Notes under the pieces: generated by a model
Told to the model about the DNA's origin: nothing
Databases searched by the model: none
What the model saw: only the letters and a program-made list of their open reading frames with translations
Shown: positions 42,546-48,929 of the stretch, piece by piece
Position numbering within the stretch: position 1 is the stretch's first letter
Layout of the letters: each line of letters opens with the position of its first letter
Made by a program: the position numbers and the translations under genes
Assembly (NCBI GenBank): GCA_963575745.1
Contig: CAUYUJ010019590.1
Coordinates: 102,920 to 166,919, forward strand
Length of the DNA stretch: 64,000 bases
Source of the DNA: Prorocentrum cordatum
Taxonomy: Eukaryota; Sar; Dinophyceae; Prorocentrales; Prorocentraceae
Direction of reading: 5' to 3'

Positions 42546-43346
42546 TCAATAATGCAGTTGTTTTCCTTCTGCTAAGAGGACCCCATTGTCGGACCCGCAA
42601 AAGTCGATCCCGTCCTTCAGGGCCGAGTGCCAGTCCACAAAGATGACGATCTCGGAGTCGGGGCCCCACCCACTCTGCACGTCACGACGACGAAGCGTCG
42701 GAACAACGTGGATGTGTGATCGGCCAGTCCCTTTCGTCTTGGAGTTGTGTTCTTTGCGACAGGAAAGGCCATGCCACATGATGCCCTCGAAAGCTGCCCA
42801 CCGTGCGCCGCGCATGGCAACCTCGGGGCATGGGGCCGGTCTCCCGGCAGGATTGTCGCGCAGCGCAATGTACTTGTACAACGACCAAGGGGCCTCGAGC
42901 GTCCACGAGTGCCCTTGCGAGGCACGGATGAACAGATCGGCCGTGCCAGAATCTCGCACCAGGACCTTGAACTGCAGACGCTGCTTCTCCTCACCGTCCG
43001 CCTAGCGGACGTGGACGATCGCCATCATGCTGGCAGCCATCTGGTCAACCGTTCTTTTGTAGAAGGTCTCGGCGATGATCTTGGCCTCATCCATTCTCGG
43101 GTTGTACCCGTCCTGTCTCGTACGTCCGTTTTGATGCGGAAACTCGTGTACGAGCTCATGGAGATTGATCCATCCATCATGATCGCCGAACGTCTCAAGG
43201 CTCCACACTGGATTGTGTGGTTTGTCAGGCGCGTGTCTGCAGATCCTGCTGAGGCATTCACTAAGCTGCTTGAGTGTATGATTACTACTCGGGATAATAT
43301 TTTTTTGCCTGCAGTTTTCCATGAATGCCTCATCGACCGAGCGCAT
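42546..43346 (-). pseudogene. KptA/Tpt1-like RNA 2'-phosphotransferase domain
   Basis: Two minus-strand segments in the same frame, separated only by a TAG at 43002-43004, reproduce the Tpt1 fold in order: LSRICRHAPDKP (RH of the catalytic tetrad), GDHDGWINLHELV (DGWV block), EEKQRLQFKVLV (KQRF block), IRASQGHS (second Arg), MWHGLSCRKE (HGT block), GRSHIHVVP (HIH block), DVQSGWGPDSEIVIFVD (SGMRxD block) and LKDGIDFCGSDNGVLLAEG. The fourth tetrad Arg, normally in SGMR, is Gly. Family role: NAD+-dependent removal of the splice-junction 2'-phosphate left by tRNA-ligase-type RNA joining. Its place inside a retrotransposon, between Gag and protease, is the surprise. The stop and the Arg loss argue this copy is inactive. 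Confidence 0.85.
42835..42848 (-). repeat. GNRA mini-hairpin 19
   Basis: Sense stem GCCGG/CCGGC, loop GAGA. Inside the Tpt1 domain, reads AGRPA, between the QGHS and HG blocks. Confidence 0.8.
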
Positions 43347-43381
43347 CGGTGGAAGATTCCGTAGAGCACGCGGATCATCGA

Positions 43382-44269
43382 TTAACCCTGACTACCGCTA
43401 GTAAAGGAGGTATCACCTGGGTGGTGCAGCTTGTCCTCTGGCGGGTTTCCCCGCAAAGGAGCCTCTGTCGCCGACGAGGCTGCGGCTCCTGAGGATGAGG
43501 ATGCTGCGGCTGCAGCGCCTGGCGGGTTTCCCCGCGGTGTCTCTCGGCTGGCGCTGCCCCCGATCTTAGGCGCCCAAGTACCCCTAGACAAGGCACCTTC
43601 CTCAGACTTCTTGGAGCGCGCCGCCACAGGCGAGGCCGGCGTAGGGGTAAACCCTGCACGCTCGAATGCCTCGGCCTTGCCGGCGATAGAGCCGCTACGG
43701 CTAGGCTGTCGTCTGCGGATCTCCATGGAGTCCCGAGGTTGTTGCCTAGGGTCAGGTCTCTGCGCAGGAGCTGCTCGAGTCGGTGACTTCGGCACTTCAG
43801 GAAGGGGCCCCCCCATCTGCACAACGAACCCGAGCTCCTCTGAGCGGGTCGACACTTTCTGTCTTTCCCCCGAAGGCGTCCTAGGTGGACGTGTTTCGCT
43901 TTTGGCCTTCGGTTGGAGTGGGGGCTTCCTTGCTTCCCCTTGTGACTCCAGCAGCATTCGGGGAGTTGCCTCGCGGGCGCGTTCTTCTGCCACTCGCTTG
44001 CGCTCCGTTTCTGCTGCGGCTCGCTGAACCTCATGTTCATCGTCACCCGTCATCTCGCGCTGTTGGGCCTGACTGGAGACGCCAGGCGGGTTTCCCCGCA
44101 TTCCAGGAAGGCGATTGAGCGCCCCTTTCTCTTCCTGGGTCATAGGCACATGTCCCCGCGGAGGTTGGACCGCCCCGGCCGTAGAGCTCCTGTGAGCCGT
44201 GGTTCCGAGACGACGATTGACCTCGTCGATCTCTGCTTGGGTCATAGGAACCAATGGTGGATGACCCAC
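43382..44269 (-). CDS. Linker ORF preceding the Tpt1 domain
   Basis: 295 residues, low-complexity and charged. A VPMTQ(A/E)E motif appears twice near the start (VPMTQAEIDEVNRRLG and VPMTQEEKGALNRLPG), a short internal repeat. A helical charged stretch (QRAAAETERKRVAEERAREA) follows. RGNPP occurs three times, each over a perfect GNRA hairpin. No enzyme domain seen. Confidence 0.45.
   Translation of the reverse strand: MGHPPLVPMTQAEIDEVNRRLGTTAHRSSTAGAVQPPRGHVPMTQEEKGALNRLPGMRGNPPGVSSQAQQREMTGDDEHEVQRAAAETERKRVAEERAREATPRMLLESQGEARKPPLQPKAKSETRPPRTPSGERQKVSTRSEELGFVVQMGGPLPEVPKSPTRAAPAQRPDPRQQPRDSMEIRRRQPSRSGSIAGKAEAFERAGFTPTPASPVAARSKKSEEGALSRGTWAPKIGGSASRETPRGNPPGAAAAASSSSGAAASSATEAPLRGNPPEDKLHHPGDTSFTSGSQG
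43441..43454 (-). repeat. GNRA mini-hairpin 20
   Basis: Sense stem GCGGG/CCCGC, loop GAAA. Reads RGNPP. Confidence 0.8.
43522..43535 (-). repeat. GNRA mini-hairpin 21
   Basis: Sense stem GCGGG/CCCGC, loop GAAA. Reads RGNPP. Confidence 0.8.
44086..44099 (-). repeat. GNRA mini-hairpin 22
   Basis: Sense stem GCGGG/CCCGC, loop GAAA. Reads RGNPP. Confidence 0.8.
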
Positions 44270-44395
44270 TTTTGCAGGAGTGCGGCCTCTGTTCGGCCTT
44301 AAAGCGTCATTGAGGCCTACGGGACAACCAGGCCTGTGTTCCTGGAAGTCCTGCGAGCAAGGACCGCAGACCGCGTTTGGCCTGTAGCGGCGGCG

Positions 44396-45349
44396 TTACT
44401 CAATGATGGTTCTCAGCTGTCTCCGCGCCACCTCCTTCTCACCACGTCGGATGTTCGTCGCGAGCTGATATCCACCCCGTATGGACCTGCCTTGGGCGCC
44501 CCTGTAGGCTGGGTTGCCCTGTCCAAAGGCAGAGTGCTCACCCGTTCGGCGCCTAGGGTCGTTACAGGCGAGAAGTTGGCCCCCACGTCGCGAGGCATGT
44601 TCTGATGGGGCTGATTGCCTCCATTCACGTGGGAGCCGTGCTTGAGGGTGAGGGTCGCCCCTAAGGCGCGGATGCGAACGAGACCTCCTGGCACATTCGT
44701 CAGATGATGCCGCCGACGTAGCCTGGATAGGAACCGGCGGGGGCTCCTGCGAGGCCGCAGGCAGCACACCTTGCGCAGGCAGGTTTCCCTGCTGACTGGA
44801 GTCTGGCACAATTGGCTCTTGTGCGGGTGGTGGTGCGTCAGGACTGTCCGGGTCAAAGTCCACCTCCTCGTCTTCGCCATTGACTTGCATCATGAGGATG
44901 GTGGTCTCGTCCTCGCACATTCCACATCCATCATCTACCTCAACTTCTAACATAGGGTTGCCAATGACAATGGTCATTGGCCCAGCCCGGACGGGCAGGT
45001 TCCCCTGCTGCACAGGCGTCTGAGCATCGCTTGGCTGCCCCGGAGTCGGCGGCACGGTAGTCGGCTCAGGCTCGTTACCGAGCATAGCGCGCGCCTCGAG
45101 CTGATCATAATCATATGAAGGCTGCCCGAAAACATTTCGCATGGCCGTGTGGTTGGGCTGTAGCCCCGCCGCCTGGAGACCCCATCCCGGCGGAGGGGGC
45201 GCTTCTCCACGCATGGAAATAGCCCTTTCAAGTGATTGGCGCCATCGCCCTCTATCGAGAGTACCATACATGTCGCTGCACGTCCTCAGGGCGCACGCTG
45301 TCGATGAGAGTAAGGGCCGCCAACAATAACTCCGAGTCGTCACAGGCAT
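44396..45349 (-). CDS. Linker ORF of the copia polyprotein, unrecognised
   Basis: 317 residues, Pro/Gln/Ala-rich with an acidic patch (GEDEEVDFDPDSPDAPPP) and a CGMCEDETT pair of cysteines. No domain recognised. Three intact hairpins and two degenerate ones fall inside; QGNLP appears twice and LGNEP once. It lies between the knuckle and the Tpt1 region and was probably part of one polyprotein. Confidence 0.45.
   Translation of the reverse strand: MPVTTRSYCWRPLLSSTACALRTCSDMYGTLDRGRWRQSLERAISMRGEAPPPPGWGLQAAGLQPNHTAMRNVFGQPSYDYDQLEARAMLGNEPEPTTVPPTPGQPSDAQTPVQQGNLPVRAGPMTIVIGNPMLEVEVDDGCGMCEDETTILMMQVNGEDEEVDFDPDSPDAPPPAQEPIVPDSSQQGNLPAQGVLPAASQEPPPVPIQATSAASSDECARRSRSHPRLRGDPHPQARLPREWRQSAPSEHASRRGGQLLACNDPRRRTGEHSAFGQGNPAYRGAQGRSIRGGYQLATNIRRGEKEVARRQLRTIIE
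44779..44792 (-). repeat. GNRA mini-hairpin 23
   Basis: Sense stem GCAGG/CCTGC, loop GAAA. Reads QGNLP. Confidence 0.8.
44995..45008 (-). repeat. GNRA mini-hairpin 24
   Basis: Sense stem GCAGG/CCTGC, loop GGAA. Reads QGNLP. Confidence 0.8.
45070..45083 (-). repeat. GNRA mini-hairpin 25
   Basis: Sense stem GCTCG/CGAGC, loop GTAA. Reads LGNEP. Confidence 0.8.
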
Positions 45350-45364
45350 CGGTGTATTGTAGCA

Positions 45365-46081
45365 TCATGTGGCCACTTTCGACACTCCCTTGACTCTCTC
45401 GGGATATGCTACGACCAGTACAGCGTGCATCTGCATGAGAGTCTGCAATATCGCGTGCGGTCCGTACTCGCCTGGCGCGAGCATGCCAGGTGGCACGTGG
45501 GGGGTTCCTGGCACGCCCACGGTGAATGCTTGAGCCTCTAATTCCATCAGATCACCATAATTTGGAGGATATACTGGAGTGGGCCTGTTTCCAAGCACGA
45601 GGTCGGGTTGACGTCGAAGGTTGTGGTCGACCTCCGAAGGCGAGGCCTCAACAGTGACTTCCTCGTCGCTGCTCTCGTAGGCCATGGCATTGCCTGGGTT
45701 ACCGAACATCCAGTCGAAGAAAGAAAGGGGCCGGTTTCCCAGCGCTCCGTTCTCCACAGGCGTAAGCTCAATATTTCCGAGGACAAACCTGCGGAGGTAC
45801 TCGAGGTAGTACAAGTAAAGCCCATGGCCGTACGCCTCGAGCTCATCCCAATTGTCCACACTGCTAGCCCAAGTGAAAATTTCTGTTCCACAGCTTTGGA
45901 GGCTCAGATATTCAATAGACGGTTCACTTGAGCCTAAATGGACTTCGGTCGATCTACCCTTTCCATTTCCCTTCGCTGGACAATCCTTTACAAGATGATC
46001 GGTACTATCACGTCCATGGCACTTCAAGATCTGGCCGTCTCTACCTCGCGGGCCCCCCCGCCTGCCCCCACCTTTGCCCAA
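45365..46081 (-). CDS. Zinc-knuckle relic and acidic linker
   Basis: 238 residues. Residues about 18-40 read ILKCHGRDSTDHLVKDCPAK, a CX2CX4HX4C Gag knuckle in which the second Cys is Arg (CGT, one change from TGT). This places it as the nucleocapsid part downstream of Gag; about 470 bp and a frame break separate the two. The rest is acidic and Tyr/Leu-rich (ELEAYGHGLYLYYLEYLRRF) with two hairpin-encoded LGNRP peptides. Ends in TAG-free sequence with a stop at 45365. Confidence 0.55.
   Translation of the reverse strand: MGKGGGRRGGPRGRDGQILKCHGRDSTDHLVKDCPAKGNGKGRSTEVHLGSSEPSIEYLSLQSCGTEIFTWASSVDNWDELEAYGHGLYLYYLEYLRRFVLGNIELTPVENGALGNRPLSFFDWMFGNPGNAMAYESSDEEVTVEASPSEVDHNLRRQPDLVLGNRPTPVYPPNYGDLMELEAQAFTVGVPGTPHVPPGMLAPGEYGPHAILQTLMQMHAVLVVAYPERVKGVSKVAT
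45583..45596 (-). repeat. GNRA mini-hairpin 26
   Basis: Sense stem GCTTG/CAGGC with one G-U pair, loop GAAA. Plus strand has a C-A mismatch. Reads LGNRP. Confidence 0.78.
45730..45743 (-). repeat. GNRA mini-hairpin 27
   Basis: Sense stem GCTGG/CCGGC with one G-U pair, loop GAAA. Plus strand has a C-A mismatch. Reads LGNRP. Confidence 0.78.
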
Positions 46082-46557
46082 GGTTTCCCCACGGCCTTTT
46101 CCACTGCATTTTTTGCCCCGAAAGATATCTCATCATACTGATCATCTGAAGCCTCTGGGGGAAAGCCGCGATGCCTCGTCCGTTCAACCTTCGGCGACCC
46201 TGTTTGCATATACAGTTTCCTTTGAAGCTCCTCCGTATCCTCCTCCTAACACGACGCACCGGTTTTCGTGGAAACCTCCTCCACCTACGCTTTGCATGAC
46301 CAGGACAGATGTTCGGCACGCTGATTGTCACCTTCCATTTGCATGATATCTGACCAACCTAGGGGTTCGATACCATCTAATGATATAGCGTCGGTGTCGG
46401 TGCCGGAGTCGAAGTCGTCGTTACCTAGGTAGGTGGATATACCTTCGCCTAGGGTATTCGATTCACCCCATAGAGAGAGGTGAGGTTGAGGCTCTCTAGG
46501 AGGAGGGCTGGCTGCCCAGCTTGGTCGTGATCGGCCCCCTGCTAGTAGGGCAGTAGA

Positions 46558-47919
46558 TTATCCAGGATCGTCGGCCCATATGTTTGAGGGCCCTCTGCCA
46601 GGCTGAGCTTCAGTGGTTAAGGTAGTATAGAAGTTTCCACTGCCAGTTCCCCTTCCCCGCCCAAACACAGATCCTATGTTACCAGGAGACCGTTCTGACA
46701 AATGGCCTATCGAACGCATCCTCTCGCACAGTTCGTCAGACTGCTGTTGTGTTCGGGGCATTTGGTGGTTGAGTGGCTGCAAGAGTTGCATGGCTCGCTG
46801 GTTGCCAACGCCTAGGGCGCGGAACAGGATAGTCGTGAGCAGTTGGAAGTTGGGAAGGTCAAAACCCACCGACTGTGCCTCAAGACGGGCCATCTCGAAC
46901 CGAGTAAGGGTTACGTCGATTCGTTCTCCGTGAGGCACGTGGAAGTCGATGAGCTGAGTGCCTGAAGTGAGCTGGCGCTCATCTTCCAAGCGTTCGAACT
47001 TCATGCTTAGGAGGAACATAATATCGGTGACTGGGTCGGTGTGGACACCATCGATGTCCGCACCATAGTTGATGATGTCAGGTGGTACCCTCATGGCGAG
47101 TGTCCTCGCTAGGCCACCCAGGCCGCGTTGTATGGCGGCTGCTTGGGCTTGTGGCGTCATGCGTCCGCTTGTGACGTTAAGCCACGCGTTGACCTCATAA
47201 ACGTATTCGCGGAAGGGTACGTTGCCTTGAGGGTCCCAGTATGGGCCATGTGTTTGCCCATTTGTGCCATTGTCTCCTCGGCGCAAGTGTCCGATTGCTG
47301 CCCCCAGCGCAAACCATATGATGGCGAAAATAACCAACCCTAGGCTGTGAAGATATGGGTGGTTATCAGGCGCGTTGCCGCGCTGGGGTAGGGCTTGTAG
47401 CGCCTTGTCAAGTCTACGAGGCGCTTTATCTTGCGGGTCCCCCCGCCTATGCTTCAAGTACTGCGCTTTTGGCTCGTTGCCGAGCGGTTGGTAGTAGCGT
47501 AGTGATGAAGCGTATATGGTACCAGTGTTGTTGTCTAGGCGTCGTACCTCTCGTGTTGCGTCTTGCTCTTGTGTTGATCCTCGTAGATGTAAGTGGAGTG
47601 GTGGCGCAGGGTAGAGGTTGGTCACGAAGATCGCGCCGGGTAGCGTGAGGATAAGAAGAGCAAGAGCTGACCACACGAGAGTGCGGCCAGCACCGCTACC
47701 AAGTCTGAAATGACTCTGGCAGGTCATGTAGCATCCAATTCCATGTCGGAGGAATACGATATGGGGAGCGGATGGATTGGATAGGATAAGATCGATGTAA
47801 AAATCTGTCCAGCACATAGCGAACACTAAGGTAAGTGTCTGGGCAAATAGGGCGCGCGTGCCCTGAGCCAAGGCAGCGGCGCGCAGGCTATACTCCCGAT
47901 CCTCTATAATATCTCCCAA
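46558..47919 (-). CDS. Gag-like protein with two hydrophobic segments
   Basis: 453 residues, intact. Start taken at the first ATG, inside the LTR; later ATGs are possible. Residues 81-101 (LVWSALALLILTLPGAIFVT) and 190-210 (LGLVIFAIIWFALGAAIG) are long hydrophobic stretches that look membrane-spanning. Residues about 225-440 carry the Gag-like part (REYVYEVNAWLNV, RGLGGLARTLAMRVPPDI, MKFERLEDERQLTSGTQLID), resembling capsid sequences of dinoflagellate copia elements as I remember them. It ends in a Gly/Arg-rich tail. Three GNRA hairpins lie between the hydrophobic segments. Role of Gag: packaging element RNA; a membrane anchor would be unusual for copia. Confidence 0.65.
   Translation of the reverse strand: MGDIIEDREYSLRAAALAQGTRALFAQTLTLVFAMCWTDFYIDLILSNPSAPHIVFLRHGIGCYMTCQSHFRLGSGAGRTLVWSALALLILTLPGAIFVTNLYPAPPLHLHLRGSTQEQDATREVRRLDNNTGTIYASSLRYYQPLGNEPKAQYLKHRRGDPQDKAPRRLDKALQALPQRGNAPDNHPYLHSLGLVIFAIIWFALGAAIGHLRRGDNGTNGQTHGPYWDPQGNVPFREYVYEVNAWLNVTSGRMTPQAQAAAIQRGLGGLARTLAMRVPPDIINYGADIDGVHTDPVTDIMFLLSMKFERLEDERQLTSGTQLIDFHVPHGERIDVTLTRFEMARLEAQSVGFDLPNFQLLTTILFRALGVGNQRAMQLLQPLNHQMPRTQQQSDELCERMRSIGHLSERSPGNIGSVFGRGRGTGSGNFYTTLTTEAQPGRGPSNIWADDPG
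47370..47383 (-). repeat. GNRA mini-hairpin 28
   Basis: Sense stem GCGCG/CGCGC, loop GCAA. Reads RGNAP in the Gag-like ORF. Confidence 0.8.
47433..47446 (-). repeat. GNRA mini-hairpin 29
   Basis: Sense stem GCGGG/CCCGC, loop GGGA. Reads RGDPQ in the Gag-like ORF; lacks the trailing C. Confidence 0.75.
47472..47485 (-). repeat. GNRA mini-hairpin 30
   Basis: Sense stem GCTCG/CGAGC, loop GCAA. Reads LGNEP in the Gag-like ORF. Confidence 0.8.
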
Positions 47920-47939
47920 AGAGCTACCCTTAAAGTTGG
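47701..47939 (-). repeat. 5' LTR (or shared LTR part) of the copia element
   Basis: Matches 32128-32366 with about 19 differences in 238 positions, mostly transitions. On the sense strand it ends CAGACTT followed by GGTAGCGG; TGGTAGC resembles the 3' end complement of some initiator tRNAs, a weak primer-site candidate. It lacks the standard TG...CA ends. The Gag frame opens inside it. Confidence 0.75.
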
Positions 47940-47966
47940 CAAGTATGAAAAAGCTTTCTCAAAGTT

Positions 47967-48866
47967 TTGGACCAGGATGCCGATCGAGCTTCATCGTCGA
48001 AACGTGGCACCGTCGAGGGGACCCCAGATCGGGATGGCATAGCAAGATCGAAAGTTCCAATTCGAGACATCACCCAAAACTTCTCGGAGACCCTGATGAC
48101 GGAAACCATCGAGAGAGTCGAGATGAGCCCAGCCACAATCGCGGCGCTCCGGGGCATGATGAAGGAGGAGATCCGTGCAGGCAATGAGGAGACGGAGCGG
48201 GTGGTGGTGGCAAGGATTGAGGAGGCCATTGCCCCGTTCAAGGAGGAGTTGGAGCAGGAACGTGAACATGGCAAGAAACTCGAACATCGTATCGGCGTCC
48301 TGGAGAGGGTCATAAAAACGAGACGGGGCGGAGGAGGGGAAGGGGATGGACATGAACAGGTGGAGGCCGATGTCGATAAGTCTGTGGTCGTGGTCGGGGG
48401 ATTCGGCGAAAGGGATGCCGACGCAGCTGATAAGTTCGTCGGGGAGGTGTTCGACGATGTTGAGGGGGTGGAGGAGGTGTACGTCACGAACCCAGAGCCC
48501 GTTGTCGCTTTTGTCCGTTTCGTGTCGGACACGGCCGCACTGAAGTTCTTAAGCAAGCAGCGCAGGAACCAGAAGTTCAAGGATGCGAGCTTGTGGGCCT
48601 CAGAGAACAGGTCGGTGGAGGAGCCGCGGCCAGTGAAGGTTCTGAGCAAAATCAAGAAGTTCGCCAAGGAGCACGACGACTACGAGGCGAAAGACGTCGT
48701 CGTGAACTACAGGACCTTCAAAGTGCACGTGCGCAGTTGCCGAAAGTTGGTGCTCCTGGCCGATGTCCTGGACGACGCTTCCGTGAAGTGGGCCGAAGGG
48801 GAGCATTCGGCAGGAGAGACCTTGAAGGGAGCAGTTGAGGAGGTATTGGAGGAGATGTTTCTCTAG
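47967..48866 (+). CDS. LINE ORF1: coiled coil plus RRM-like domain
   Basis: 299 residues. An alternative ATG at 47945 is in another frame. Residues about 60-118 are helical and heptad-like (MMKEEIRAGNEETERVVVAR, FKEELEQEREHGKKLEHRIG). A Gly-rich hinge follows, then residues about 140-205 with KSVVVVGGFGERDADAADKF and PEPVVAFVRFVSDTAALKFL. These resemble RNP2/RNP1 strands of an RRM-like fold, as in LINE ORF1 proteins that coat element RNA. The C-terminal basic region (VKVLSKIKKFAKEHDDYEAK) resembles the C-terminal domain. No stop or shift is seen, unlike the neighbouring ORF2. Confidence 0.68.
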   Translation: MDQDADRASSSKRGTVEGTPDRDGIARSKVPIRDITQNFSETLMTETIERVEMSPATIAALRGMMKEEIRAGNEETERVVVARIEEAIAPFKEELEQEREHGKKLEHRIGVLERVIKTRRGGGGEGDGHEQVEADVDKSVVVVGGFGERDADAADKFVGEVFDDVEGVEEVYVTNPEPVVAFVRFVSDTAALKFLSKQRRNQKFKDASLWASENRSVEEPRPVKVLSKIKKFAKEHDDYEAKDVVVNYRTFKVHVRSCRKLVLLADVLDDASVKWAEGEHSAGETLKGAVEEVLEEMFL

Positions 48867-48929
48867 GGACTCCGGCAAGGTAGGTATGGCCAAAGCAGCC
48901 ACAGCCCGGACAGCAAGGCCTTAGAGCAC

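Larger units (their letters stand above)
32128..47939 (-). mobile_element. Large Ty1/copia retrotransposon, about 15.8 kb, decayed
   Basis: Bounded by 239-bp direct repeats (about 92% identical by eye) and encoding on the minus strand, in order: Gag, zinc-knuckle relic, linkers, KptA/Tpt1 domain, RING-H2, retropepsin-like region, methyltransferase-like segments, integrase, RT and RNase H. Integrase before RT defines Ty1/copia. Many stops and frameshifts show it is dead. At roughly three times the usual copia size, the extra length lies mainly between Gag and protease. It carries about 30 GNRA hairpins. Inserted in or beside a LINE that itself sits in the 12-bp minisatellite. Confidence 0.82.

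Noticed and set aside
40011-46520. Near-miss hairpins at 40011, 41989, 44508, 44650, 45208, 46048 and 46507
   Set aside because: They have mismatches or non-GNRA loops (for example GCAG at 46507, GGGG at 46048). They may be decayed members but were not counted as intact.
32123-47944. GTTG on both outer sides of the copia repeats as a target-site duplication
   Set aside because: Only four bases, with a shifted position; copia elements usually give five.
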